From Krumholzibacterium sp965370495 (GTDB lineage: Bacteria; Krumholzibacteriota; Krumholzibacteriia; Krumholzibacteriales; Krumholzibacteriaceae): a DNA stretch of 28,413 nt. A program made the position numbers and the translations under genes. The notes below the pieces were generated by a model. It did no database searches, was not told the DNA's origin, and saw only the letters and a program-made list of their open reading frames with translations. Below, piece after piece: positions 1 to 7,705 of this stretch (position 1 is its first letter; every line of letters starts with the position of its first letter). The DNA lies in NCBI GenBank assembly GCA_965370495.1, contig CBDUUV010000018.1:1-28413 (forward strand). The letters run 5' to 3'.

Positions 1-1
1 T

Positions 2-27
2 AAAAAAGAGTACACGCTTCAGCGTAC
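2..27 (-). terminator. Rho-independent terminator after lepB
   Basis: Read on the minus strand, GTACGC-TGAAGC-GTGTAC can fold as a six-pair stem with one G-U pair. It is followed directly by TCTTTTTTA. It lies about 70 bases past the stop codon of the signal peptidase gene and is oriented to end that transcript. The stem is short, so termination strength is uncertain. Confidence 0.6.
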
Positions 28-95
28 AGAGTCAACCGGCATCAGCAGATGACCTTCAAAGCCTGGGCCAGTGTGTAGAGGATATATCATGCCTT

Positions 96-776
96 TTATA
101 CCTGCTCCTGGAGAGCAAGGCCGCTTGTATGCATTATCCTGACGCGGTCAAATCTCGGCCTGAGAGCCCTGGTGTCGAAGGAGAACCAGCAGGCAACAAG
201 CTTGCCCTCGACGTTGCCGAGTGGCACCATCCCCCAATACCTGCTGTCAAAGCTGTTCTCCCTGTTGTCGCCCATGACAAAGATATGTCCCGCGGGAACA
301 GTTACCTTCAGTTTTTCCATACGATGCCTCGAAGAGATATGCTGAACCGAATAAGTATTTCCGAACAGATTTTCCTCGAAGATTTTTATTTCCCCTTTGC
401 TTTCAACGATTCTCTGGTGAATTTCCCGGCCGTTGATATACAGCTGACCTTTTTGAATCTCGATCACATCACCCGGAATACCTATCACTCTCTTGGTAAA
501 AAGAGACCTCTCCCTTTTGGGAAATTTGAATACGATGATATCTCCTCTTTCAGGGATAGACCAGCCGACAATGCTTCTCTTCGTAAAAGGCACTTTCAGC
601 CTGTACGCAAGCTTGTTCGCGTAGAAAAAATCCCCCTCGAGGATTGTCGGATTCATTGAAGCAGTCGGCACGACATAACTGGCAAACACGGAAGACCTGA
701 TACAGAAAATGATCAGGACAAAGACAGCGCAAAACATGATCTTTCGCAGCAATTCTTTTTTTCTGATTTCCCGCAT
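96..776 (-). CDS. lepB: Signal peptidase I
   Basis: Membrane serine protease that removes signal peptides from exported proteins (226 aa). One N-terminal membrane anchor spans about residues 13-31. The catalytic serine is Ser40 in PTASMNP and the general-base lysine is Lys95 in TKRVIGIPGD. The late box MGDNRENSFDSRYWG is intact, so all S26 signature regions are present and the enzyme should be active. A longer frame reaches 800, but the ATG at 776 has AGGAGGAG at 781-788, five bases upstream, and gives a normal short cytoplasmic N-terminus. It is followed by a terminator at 2-27. No convincing promoter was found in 801-944. Family assignment is secure; the symbol follows general usage. Confidence 0.95.
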   Translation of the reverse strand: MREIRKKELLRKIMFCAVFVLIIFCIRSSVFASYVVPTASMNPTILEGDFFYANKLAYRLKVPFTKRSIVGWSIPERGDIIVFKFPKRERSLFTKRVIGIPGDVIEIQKGQLYINGREIHQRIVESKGEIKIFEENLFGNTYSVQHISSRHRMEKLKVTVPAGHIFVMGDNRENSFDSRYWGMVPLGNVEGKLVACWFSFDTRALRPRFDRVRIMHTSGLALQEQV

Positions 777-944
777 TTTTCTCCTCCTGGTATAAAACAA
801 CCCCTTTTCTATTCATACGTTTTTAGAGGATTAAAGTTTCTGAATGGCTTTAGAATCCCGCTGATGACATTCAGGCAGGAATTTTCTTCGCCAGTAACTC
901 TCGTCACTTTGAAAACTATCTGGAATTCAAGGCAACCAAAACCA

Positions 945-1280
945 TCAGCTCGAGAGCGTCCTGATTATCCCGGATTCTACAATTTCAACGGGATGACCTT
1001 CAATAAGTTCCGGGATCTTTCGATTCAATTCATCAGACACCTCGACAACAAAAATCTTAATACAGGGTGTACCATCATCCAGTTCACCGATCGCGACACC
1101 CACAACGCCGGGAATCGCCATCAAGTCATCTACATGATCTTTCATTACCAAATTGATATCACGGTCTGGCATCGATGTCCCTTTCTCTTTTTCCGGCTCG
1201 CAATTAATGATCGCCGCCGATATTACCAGAATGATCAAAAAAACTCCTGATACCGAAACAAGCCCGCATCTTTGCATCAT
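945..1280 (-). CDS. Small lipoprotein resembling the N-domain of the adjacent protease
   Basis: 111-aa protein of no named function. It starts with a hydrophobic export signal ending in an atypical lipobox-like AIINC, so it is probably a lipoprotein, though this is not certain. The rest is one compact domain with the pattern IPGVVGVAIG...DG.P.IKIF...I.GHPVEIVESG. The same pattern occurs in residues 55-118 of the trypsin-like protease encoded just upstream (VVGTATG...DGRPAILVF...VDGIPVVKMVTG). This suggests duplication of a protease prodomain into a separate gene. The start is ambiguous: ATG at 1280 or 1277, or TTG at 1286, with only a weak AAGGGG upstream. A hairpin at 1344-1377 separates it from the protease gene, so it may depend on read-through or its own promoter. 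Confidence 0.7.
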   Translation of the reverse strand: MMQRCGLVSVSGVFLIILVISAAIINCEPEKEKGTSMPDRDINLVMKDHVDDLMAIPGVVGVAIGELDDGTPCIKIFVVEVSDELNRKIPELIEGHPVEIVESGIIRTLSS

Positions 1281-1343
1281 TATCAATAATACCCCTTAAT
1301 ACGATCCCGGTTTGATCAACAGCTCCACCCGGATGATAAAAGG

Positions 1344-1377
1344 GGCCCGTTACCGGATCTGGTTCCTGTAACGGGCC
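1344..1377 (-). terminator. Terminator-like hairpin between protease and small lipoprotein
   Basis: A perfect 10-bp inverted repeat (GGCCCGTTAC / GTAACGGGCC, 14-base loop) lies 38 bases after the protease stop codon. On the minus strand it is followed by CCTTTTAT, a short T-run. On the other strand the stem is followed by AAAAAA, so it is better suited to stopping minus-strand transcripts. It may only partly attenuate read-through into the small lipoprotein gene. Confidence 0.6.
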
Positions 1378-1414
1378 GAAAAAATTTCTATCCACCAAAC
1401 AATCATTCGCCCGA

Positions 1415-2548
1415 TCAGTTCCCCACCATTGTGGCGTTGAAGAAATCGAGAACCTCATCTATCGGATTCGCAACAGCTAATGTCCTGCTCCCTGCAAACA
1501 AAAGACCGACAGCACACGGGTCAGTAGTTATATCCTCGACCATCAACGAACCGGAATCTCCACCGCCAAGGAATTTGCTGGCTCTGTTTTTGATGATGAT
1601 CTGACCCGTAAAGATCTTTGTGAACGCGACACTTCCAGCACATTCATTTTCATACTGGATGCTGACCGTAGCGTTCAGACCATCGACTGAACTGCGCGTA
1701 AGGCCTGTTGTTCGGCCGCTTTTTTTGACATCCTGACCGATAAACGCGTCGACTGTAGTTGATGAAAGAGTGCCGATTCCAAGGATCGCACCACTCGGAT
1801 CGACCATTCCATCGATGATCGTCGCGCTCGAACAATCAACATTATTGTTCGGCAGGCTGTGTGAAACAACAAGTGTCGCGACGTTTTGAGCAGTTCCGGC
1901 ATTGCAACCGACATCTATCAGACCAGGCTGAATAACGTAGTCACCTGTCTCTGCCTGGCGGCCATTGCCTCCATCGACGATATCAGCCTCAAACACATGA
2001 TAATTGCTCAGGATACGTTTCTGGCCGCCGACCTGGATCAGCGCGCCCAGCGTCCCTCCGCAACAATATCCATTAGCCAGATCGTAACGCCAGCCTCCGG
2101 ATGTACCAAGCTTGATCGGAGGATCCTGCTTGGCTTTGTGATCAATCTTTTCAGGTTTGGGCGGCCTGGGTGGTGGTTTAACCAGAGCCCTGAAAGGACC
2201 GGTAACCATTTTTACAACAGGTATTCCATCTACACTGTCACCGATAGCCTTTCCACCACCTTTTGTTTTGAGAAACACGAGGATAGCCGGCCTGCCATCT
2301 TCCGTTAATCCAGTTGCCGTCCCAACAACTTCAGGATCTCTCATGAAATCCGGGGTATGCTGAAGCTGGATAGCCATCGTGTTGCGGATCTCGGGGTGGA
2401 AAGCGGTGAAGATGGGTGTGTCCTGGATGTTTTCATTCTGTGGGGTCATACTTGTATCCGAACATCCGGCTACAAGTCCTGCGAGAACGACCACCACCAC
2501 GATGAAACCCAAGAAATGCCTAATCGGATGAAACGGGAAGTGCTTCAT
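1415..2548 (-). CDS. Exported trypsin-like serine protease, lipoprotein
   Basis: 377-aa protein with a type II signal peptide (LVAGC, lipidated Cys29) and an N-terminal prodomain-like module at about residues 54-118. A proline-rich linker (KPPPRPPKPEK) leads to a chymotrypsin-fold peptidase. The triad is visible as His184 in LSNYHVFEAD, Asp238 in NNNVDCSSAT and Ser332 in GGGDSGSLMV, so it should be catalytic. The C-terminal end (GLLFAGSR...ANPIDEVLDFF) resembles bacterial relatives of the NAL1-like trypsin family, recognised by pattern only. The ATG at 2548 is preferred over TTG at 2551 because AGGAGGTT lies at 2555-2562. The promoter is at 2595-2622. It probably acts on the outer membrane or cell surface; the substrate is unknown. 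Confidence 0.85.
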   Translation of the reverse strand: MKHFPFHPIRHFLGFIVVVVVLAGLVAGCSDTSMTPQNENIQDTPIFTAFHPEIRNTMAIQLQHTPDFMRDPEVVGTATGLTEDGRPAILVFLKTKGGGKAIGDSVDGIPVVKMVTGPFRALVKPPPRPPKPEKIDHKAKQDPPIKLGTSGGWRYDLANGYCCGGTLGALIQVGGQKRILSNYHVFEADIVDGGNGRQAETGDYVIQPGLIDVGCNAGTAQNVATLVVSHSLPNNNVDCSSATIIDGMVDPSGAILGIGTLSSTTVDAFIGQDVKKSGRTTGLTRSSVDGLNATVSIQYENECAGSVAFTKIFTGQIIIKNRASKFLGGGDSGSLMVEDITTDPCAVGLLFAGSRTLAVANPIDEVLDFFNATMVGN

Positions 2549-2594
2549 CAAATTAACCTCCTAGGCTGAAGTGATTTGGGCGAGACTAAACCTG

Positions 2595-2622
2595 ATTTTA
2601 TCATACTAATAATACAAGTCAA
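2595..2622 (-). promoter_or_regulatory. Sigma70-type promoter of the protease gene
   Basis: On the minus strand, TTGACT (2617-2622) and TAAAAT (2595-2600) are separated by 16 bases. The predicted transcript start is about 40 bases before the protease ATG, leaving room for its strong Shine-Dalgarno sequence. Confidence 0.6.
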
Positions 2623-2679
2623 GTAGCAGATTCATCAACCCGGATAAAGACTACTCCCTGATGGAGACCATCCCTTCCC

Positions 2680-4941
2680 CTATCCGCATTTTGAGAATCC
2701 GCACCCGTGGCAGACCACGCATCCACCTTCATGCTCCATAAGACCGCCGCACTCGGGACAGAACCCGGCTACCGGGCCCCGACTTTCCGTGGAGATTTTC
2801 TTGACCTTTACCCCAACCGGTGATTTTTTTTCGGAAAAATGCCTCTCAAGCGCCTTGGCAATCGCGTCGCTGCATGAGAGAATCATTCCACCTTTTTCCC
2901 ATCCAGGGTTCGGACAACGGATTCCGCTCAACTGCTTGAGGATCACCTTTGGGTCGATACCGGCCCTCAGCGAAAGCGATATCAACCGGCTGATCGCCTC
3001 GGACTGCGACGCACTGCACCCGCCCGCCTTTCCCATCTGGGTAAAGACCTCAAACGGGCCATGCTCGTCTTCGTTTATCGTAACGTAGAGGTTACCGCAA
3101 CCGGTTGTCATTTTCCACGTCTTGCCGATCGTCACAGCCGGCCTCGCTCTGGGCGTCAGAAGGTGCTCCGCCGGAACCGGTTCGCCAGCATCCGATTCAG
3201 CCCTGTTAACCTTACCGATATTCAAGACCTGTTCGTCACGGCTGCCATCGCGGTATATCGTCACACCCTTGCAATCAAGTTCGTACGCCTTGATGTATAC
3301 TTCCTCGACATCCTTTTTCGTGGCGGAGTTCGAGAAATTGACTGTCTTGGAAACGGCGTTATCCGTGTACTTTTGGAAAGCCGCCTGCATCCTGATATGC
3401 CATTCAGGTTTGATATCATGCGACGTCGCAAAGATTTTTCTCCACTTCTCCGGTATCTCCTCTAACCCCTGAACGGAGCCCTCTGCCACAATCTTCTTCA
3501 TCAGTTCCTCGCTGAAGAAACCTTCCCGCTCGGCGATCTCCTTGAAAACCGGATTGACTTCAACCAGTTCATCGTCGTCCATGACGTTCCTGATAAATGC
3601 TATTGCAAAGAGAGGTTCTACACCGCTGGAACAACCCGCCAGGATGCTGAGCGTACCCGTCGGCGCGATCGTCGTCGTTGTCGCATTGCGTACCTTCGGA
3701 GTTCCCTCGATATCATATATACTCCCCTTGAAGTTTGGAAAAGCTCCCCTCTCCTTTGCAAGCTCGATACTAACCGCATGGGATTCCTTCTGTATGAATC
3801 CCATTACTTCTTCGGCAACTTCAAGTGCTTCGTCAGAATCATACGGTATCTCCAGATGGACAAGCATATCAGCAAATCCCATGACTCCAAGCCCAATCTT
3901 CCTGTTCGACATGGTCATGTCCCTGATCGCGTCAAGCGGATACCTGTTCCTGTCGATAACGTTATCGAGAAAACGCGTCCCCGTCCGTACCGTGGCTGCC
4001 AGCTTCTGGAAATCAATCGCCTTCCTGCCACTGTTATCCTTTATCATCATGGATAGGTTGATCGATCCAAGGTTGCAGGACTCATATGGAAGAAGTGGCT
4101 GCTCGCCGCATGGATTCGTACTCTCGATAGCACCGATATTCGGCGTCGGATTGTTCTTGTTCATTCTGTCCAGAAAAACGATCCCGGGCTCGCCATTCTT
4201 CCAGGCAAGTTCCACAATCATATTGAAGACCTTACGGGCTGAGATCCTGTCGATGATATCCCCGCCATGAGGGTTGAAAAGTTCGTAATCCTCGTCGTTT
4301 TTAACTGCTTCCATAAACTCTTCGGTCACCGCGACCGAGATATTGAAGTTATTCAGCTTCCTCATGTCATTTTTCGAGGTGATAAAATCAAGGATGTCAG
4401 GATGGTCCACACGAAGGATCGCCATATTGGCTCCTCGCCTGGTTCCACCCTGCTTGACTGTCTCGGTAGCAGCATCGAAAACCGTCATGAAAGAGATCGG
4501 CCCGCTCGAAATACCCTTTGTCGTCTTGACCCTGTCATTCTTGGGACGGATTCTCGAGAAGGAAAACCCCGTTCCTCCACCACTCTTGTGGATCAGGGCA
4601 GTGTTCTTGATCGTCTCGAAGATACTTTCCATCGAATCTTCTATCGGGAGCACGAAACAGGCTGACAACTGCTGCAGCTCCGCGCCGGCATTCATCAACG
4701 TAGGTGAATTCGGCAAAAATTCAAGGGCAACCATCCTGTTATAAAATTCTTCTTCCCAACGCTTCTTGCTTGCACTATCCCCGTAATGTCTTTCCGCCGA
4801 TGCTATATCTTTTGCGACCCGCGCAAACAACTCTTCCGGTGTCTCAGTGATCTCCCCTTTGATGTTTTTCCTGAGATATCTCTTCTCCAGCACTCGCAGA
4901 GCATTATTCGTGATGCGAGGTTTAAGAGGGCCAAAAGACAT
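2680..4941 (-). CDS. nrdJ: Adenosylcobalamin-dependent (class II) ribonucleotide reductase
   Basis: 753-aa enzyme that reduces ribonucleotides to deoxyribonucleotides using a B12-derived radical. The active-site loop NPCGE is at 276-280 (radical Cys278, flanked by Asn276 and Glu280). The redox cysteines are Cys95 (SACFVLPIEDS) and Cys289 (ESCNLGS), matching the 11-residue spacing of Thermotoga-type NrdJ. A TSCPD-type region follows near residue 610, and the C-terminus carries a cysteine-rich zinc-binding tail (CPEC...CHGC) thought to shuttle electrons. The start is supported by GGAGG six bases upstream. No nrdA/B or nrdD lies nearby and the gene is transcribed alone. Upstream are a promoter at 4982-5012 and a candidate NrdR box at 5039-5054. 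Use of class II enzyme frees dNTP synthesis from oxygen status. Confidence 0.97.
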   Translation of the reverse strand: MSFGPLKPRITNNALRVLEKRYLRKNIKGEITETPEELFARVAKDIASAERHYGDSASKKRWEEEFYNRMVALEFLPNSPTLMNAGAELQQLSACFVLPIEDSMESIFETIKNTALIHKSGGGTGFSFSRIRPKNDRVKTTKGISSGPISFMTVFDAATETVKQGGTRRGANMAILRVDHPDILDFITSKNDMRKLNNFNISVAVTEEFMEAVKNDEDYELFNPHGGDIIDRISARKVFNMIVELAWKNGEPGIVFLDRMNKNNPTPNIGAIESTNPCGEQPLLPYESCNLGSINLSMMIKDNSGRKAIDFQKLAATVRTGTRFLDNVIDRNRYPLDAIRDMTMSNRKIGLGVMGFADMLVHLEIPYDSDEALEVAEEVMGFIQKESHAVSIELAKERGAFPNFKGSIYDIEGTPKVRNATTTTIAPTGTLSILAGCSSGVEPLFAIAFIRNVMDDDELVEVNPVFKEIAEREGFFSEELMKKIVAEGSVQGLEEIPEKWRKIFATSHDIKPEWHIRMQAAFQKYTDNAVSKTVNFSNSATKKDVEEVYIKAYELDCKGVTIYRDGSRDEQVLNIGKVNRAESDAGEPVPAEHLLTPRARPAVTIGKTWKMTTGCGNLYVTINEDEHGPFEVFTQMGKAGGCSASQSEAISRLISLSLRAGIDPKVILKQLSGIRCPNPGWEKGGMILSCSDAIAKALERHFSEKKSPVGVKVKKISTESRGPVAGFCPECGGLMEHEGGCVVCHGCGFSKCG

Positions 4942-4981
4942 AGTAACCTCCAGTTATATAATCACTTACAAAGTTTTAGCT

Positions 4982-5012
4982 ATTATAAAAAGACCCTGTT
5001 TATCTAAGTCAA
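4982..5012 (-). promoter_or_regulatory. Promoter of nrdJ
   Basis: Minus-strand TTGACT (5007-5012) and a perfect TATAAT (4982-4987) are separated by 19 bases, slightly longer than ideal. The predicted start leaves a leader of about 35 bases before the nrdJ ATG. The candidate NrdR box lies about 27 bases upstream of the -35. Confidence 0.55.
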
Positions 5013-5038
5013 GATGTTGGGGCCATGTGCATATTGAC

Positions 5039-5054
5039 ACACAATATATGGGGG
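5039..5054. promoter_or_regulatory. Candidate NrdR box
   Basis: ACACAATATATGGGGG matches the known NrdR-box pattern acaCwAtATaTwGtgt at most positions, including the central ATAT core. The site is bracketed by an inverted repeat ATTGAC-N17-GTCAAT (5033-5061). Position upstream of a ribonucleotide reductase gene is what NrdR regulation predicts. Only one good copy is visible, whereas NrdR usually uses a pair about three helical turns apart. Confidence 0.5.
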
Positions 5055-5118
5055 CGTCAATACTAAATTTGAAAAAACACGATTTTATCTCGTTACAAAC
5101 AAGATATGTATTAACACA

Positions 5119-5141
5119 TGATATAACAATATGTTATATCA
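5119..5141. repeat. 23-bp palindrome, probable operator
   Basis: Perfect inverted repeat TGATATAAC-N5-GTTATATCA with an AATAT centre. It sits midway between the nrdJ promoter and the promoter of the divergent outer-membrane protein gene. The size and two-fold symmetry fit a dimeric transcription factor site. The cognate regulator is not encoded in this window. Confidence 0.55.
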
Positions 5142-5265
5142 CTATAACTAATCTGGTTTTCGGAGTTTTTCTCTTTTTTTGCAATATTTTCCGTACTAAA
5201 TATTACGATATTCTGTGATATAGTTCAAAAGTGGTTCCGGCCAGTTTCCGGCTCCTGAAAATCCT

Positions 5266-5293
5266 TTGCAAGACCGGGCATAAAACATAATAA
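5266..5293 (+). promoter_or_regulatory. Promoter of the outer-membrane protein gene
   Basis: TTGCAA (5266-5271) and TAATAA (5288-5293) are 16 bases apart. The predicted start near 5300 gives a leader of about 45 bases to the ATG at 5344. Confidence 0.45.
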
Positions 5294-5343
5294 TAAGAGT
5301 GCTGGCAATCAGCCGTAGCAACAAAAGAAAGGTAATCAACGCA

Positions 5344-6003
5344 ATGGTAACAAAAAGCCATCTTACGCATTTGATAACAGCTGTTCTTTTCATTGCAAAC
5401 GCAGCGGTGATGCTGACGCCTGAGGCCGCGTCAGCACAAACTTTCGGGCAGTTTATGACAGCTGTAATCGCCTCGGAGGGAGAAGGTGGATTCTTTGTTA
5501 TTACCGGAGGGGACCAGTTTCGAACCGGTGCGATGGCAAGGTTTCAGATTAACAGAAAAAGTGATTTTGGTATACAGGCTGGATTTGACAGGCTTGACGG
5601 CCTGAACTCTACCGGCCTGGGCGGCGATTACAAATACTATCTCCTGGGCGAAGAATCGACTATACCTGTTGATATGGCTGTTGGAATCTCATTTGGACAT
5701 CTTCGCGCCGAGGACAGGAGCCGGAGCATAATAGGCTTCGCATTCCTTACAAGCGGAACCCTCACTGCAGATACGAAAATACCGGTCGAGCCTTACGCAT
5801 CGATCGGTATTTACACAACCTTTTTACATAATGGGGATATCTGCGCGAACGCTGGCCCCTCATGCCATGATGACGACAGGGATACCGAAATGATCCTGCT
5901 GGGCGGAACAAAAATAATACTTTCAGATGAGTATCAGCTGCTTTTCGAAATCAAACTGGATGGGAAAATATCTTTCGGCGCGGCTATCAACATGGTCTTC
6001 TAG
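5344..6003 (+). CDS. Small outer-membrane beta-barrel protein
   Basis: 219-aa exported protein with a signal peptide ending ASA-Q (cleavage after residue 31). The remainder alternates short amphipathic strands with Gly/Asn/Asp turns and ends in a hydrophobic residue plus Phe (AAINMVF), the usual C-terminus of an outer-membrane barrel. One short loop contains two cysteines (DICANAGPSCHDDD), possibly a disulfide. A longer GTG-initiated frame from 5299 exists, but the ATG at 5344 starts directly at a normal signal peptide and has AAGAAAGG upstream. It is alone, converging on the PP2C gene with only 25 bases between stops. The function is unknown. Confidence 0.75.
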   Translation: MVTKSHLTHLITAVLFIANAAVMLTPEAASAQTFGQFMTAVIASEGEGGFFVITGGDQFRTGAMARFQINRKSDFGIQAGFDRLDGLNSTGLGGDYKYYLLGEESTIPVDMAVGISFGHLRAEDRSRSIIGFAFLTSGTLTADTKIPVEPYASIGIYTTFLHNGDICANAGPSCHDDDRDTEMILLGGTKIILSDEYQLLFEIKLDGKISFGAAINMVF

Positions 6004-6028
6004 CCTCATTTTCGGGATGGCGGCTCGA

Positions 6029-6799
6029 TCAAGCGTTTCTTTTCTTTCTTGCGATTATCAATGTGATATTGTCCTTGCCGCCTTCTTCGTTGGCCCTGTT
6101 CACGAGAAGCCTGCAGGCTTTCCTAGGCTCGTTCTCAGATACGATATATCCTATCACCTCATCTGAAAGCATTGAAGAAAGTCCATCAGAACATATAAGA
6201 ATCGAGTCCCCGTCCTCGAACGGGATTGATTCGTTCAAATCGGGCTGTACCTCTTCCCTCAGACCGACAGCTCTTGTTATAACATTTCTGCGCGGGTGGG
6301 TTCTCGCTTCTTCCGCGTTCAACACACCTTTCCTGAACATCTCCCCGACAACATTGTGGTCTTCTGTAAGCTGGCTGATCTTGCCCTCGCGGATAAGGTA
6401 GGCCCGTGAATCCCCTGCGTGCGCAATATGGAAATAATCAGGAAACAGGGCCAGTGCTGTACAAGTCGTTCCGGCCAACCCCCTGCGGCCTTCACCTATC
6501 TTCTCGAAAACCCTGCGGTTTGCCAGGCGGAATGACAAATCCAGCATATCAATCGATGTCGCACCTGGTTTTTCGAAATACGATTCGCCCATAACATCCA
6601 CTACCAGGCGGCTTGCTTCCCCTCCCGAAAAATGCCCACCCATACCGTCCGCCACGATCGCCAGTATTCCCCTTTTCTCCAATAACTCGCTGGTCTCCGG
6701 TTCGAACACGCCGAAGTAATCCTCGTTCCTGGCGCGAACCCTTCCGCGATCACTGATCGCTGATACCGAAAAGGGGGGTTCTTTGATTTCCCTGTTCAT
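6029..6799 (-). CDS. PP2C-family Ser/Thr protein phosphatase
   Basis: 256-aa soluble metal-dependent phosphatase of the bacterial Stp/PrpC type. All metal-binding motifs are present: RNEDYFG (Asp27), VADGMGGH (Asp51-Gly52), HAGDSRAYL (about 128-135), CSDGLSSML (Asp205) and GGKDNITL (Asp243). The length is standard for a single-domain enzyme. The start has GGAGG six bases upstream. Such enzymes usually reverse the action of Hanks-type kinases or act in stress signalling, but no kinase lies next to it here. It is divergent from the HAD phosphatase gene and convergent with the outer-membrane protein gene, so it is probably a single-gene transcript. Partner proteins cannot be inferred. Confidence 0.93.
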   Translation of the reverse strand: MNREIKEPPFSVSAISDRGRVRARNEDYFGVFEPETSELLEKRGILAIVADGMGGHFSGGEASRLVVDVMGESYFEKPGATSIDMLDLSFRLANRRVFEKIGEGRRGLAGTTCTALALFPDYFHIAHAGDSRAYLIREGKISQLTEDHNVVGEMFRKGVLNAEEARTHPRRNVITRAVGLREEVQPDLNESIPFEDGDSILICSDGLSSMLSDEVIGYIVSENEPRKACRLLVNRANEEGGKDNITLIIARKKRNA

Positions 6800-6972
6800 A
6801 TCCTGCCTCCAGAACCCGGATTCTCGTTCACCGGGTGACCCTGCAGACCTCTCCTTCCATCATCTTTCTTGCAACACTTGTGTCCAGCCTCCCGGGATGT
6901 TACATTGCGGCGTGAGGTTAATGGTAATTTATGTGCAACGTCAATTAAATATCGGCCGTAAAGGAGAAAATC

Positions 6973-7662
6973 TTGAAAAAGATCGATATTCTCAAGGAAT
7001 TATTCAGCAGCAAGGCTGTGATATTCGATTTTGACAATGTCATTGTAGATTCCGAACCATTCCATTATGAAGCTTATTCAAGGGTTTTTGCCGCCAGTGG
7101 CCACACGATCGACCGTGACGAATACTGGATCGAATGGACATCCAGGGGCGGCGGCGCTGAAAGCGAGATAAGAAGATACAGCCTCGGCCTCGACCCCGCT
7201 GAAATCCGCGATAAAAAGGATCCTATCTACTCGAAGTTCTGCACCAGCGGAAAAGTGCCTGTTTTCCCTGAAGCGCATAAGATACTGAAAAGTTTCAACT
7301 CATCCGGCCTGACGATGGCGATCGCCTCAGGTTCATATGAGAGAAATATCCGTGTGATCCTGTCTCTGAACGGACTTGATGATATCTTCAGTGTTATAAC
7401 GGGCAAGGACCTCGTGGCAAAAACCAAGCCCGATCCCGAGACTTACCTGAAGACTATCGAGAAACTGGGGCTGAAACCGTCAGAGTGTTTCGCGATTGAA
7501 GACGCGGAAAAGGGTGTCATCAGCGCTCACCGGGCAGGCATGAAAGTCATCACTGTCGAAACTGAAGTAACACGGGGATTCGATCTGGGAGATGCCGATC
7601 TGAAATTGTCGGGCCTTGAGGAAATGTATTCCCTGATGATGGAAGCCGGACTGGAACCCTGA
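6973..7662 (+). CDS. HAD-superfamily hydrolase, beta-phosphoglucomutase-like
   Basis: 229-aa cytoplasmic phosphohydrolase or phosphomutase of HAD subfamily IA with an alpha-helical cap. Motif I is VIFDFDNVIVDSEP (nucleophile Asp19, acid/base Asp21), motif II IASGS (Ser119), motif III KTKPDP (Lys152) and motif IV AIEDAEKGV (Glu176-Asp177). Motif I reads DFDN where DxDG is usual, a mild deviation. The substrate is probably a small sugar phosphate or similar metabolite. The start is TTG, supported by AAGGAG at 6961-6966 with six bases spacing; no in-frame ATG exists near the N-terminus. It has no co-directional neighbour. Confidence 0.88.
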   Translation: MKKIDILKELFSSKAVIFDFDNVIVDSEPFHYEAYSRVFAASGHTIDRDEYWIEWTSRGGGAESEIRRYSLGLDPAEIRDKKDPIYSKFCTSGKVPVFPEAHKILKSFNSSGLTMAIASGSYERNIRVILSLNGLDDIFSVITGKDLVAKTKPDPETYLKTIEKLGLKPSECFAIEDAEKGVISAHRAGMKVITVETEVTRGFDLGDADLKLSGLEEMYSLMMEAGLEP

Positions 7663-7705
7663 CCACCTGATATGAATATCCCACCCGCGGGGTGACAACA
7701 GCTCT

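Larger units (their letters stand above)
4942..5343. other. AT-rich divergent control region between nrdJ and an OMP gene
   Basis: About 400 bases without a gene. It contains a minus-strand promoter for nrdJ, a candidate NrdR box flanked by ATTGAC/GTCAAT, a 23-bp palindrome and a plus-strand promoter. The central part (about 5060-5220) is clearly more AT-rich than the coding DNA around it. I saw no small reading frame or structured RNA family that I recognise here. Confidence 0.6.

Noticed and set aside
3542..4270. 242-codon plus-strand frame inside nrdJ
   Set aside because: Lies entirely opposite conserved NrdJ catalytic sequence and has no recognisable protein features.
4942..5100. Cobalamin riboswitch before nrdJ
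   Set aside because: Looked for the B12-box and the multi-stem layout expected for a B12-dependent enzyme, but the leader is short and AT-rich with no such element. The NrdR-like site is the better candidate for control.
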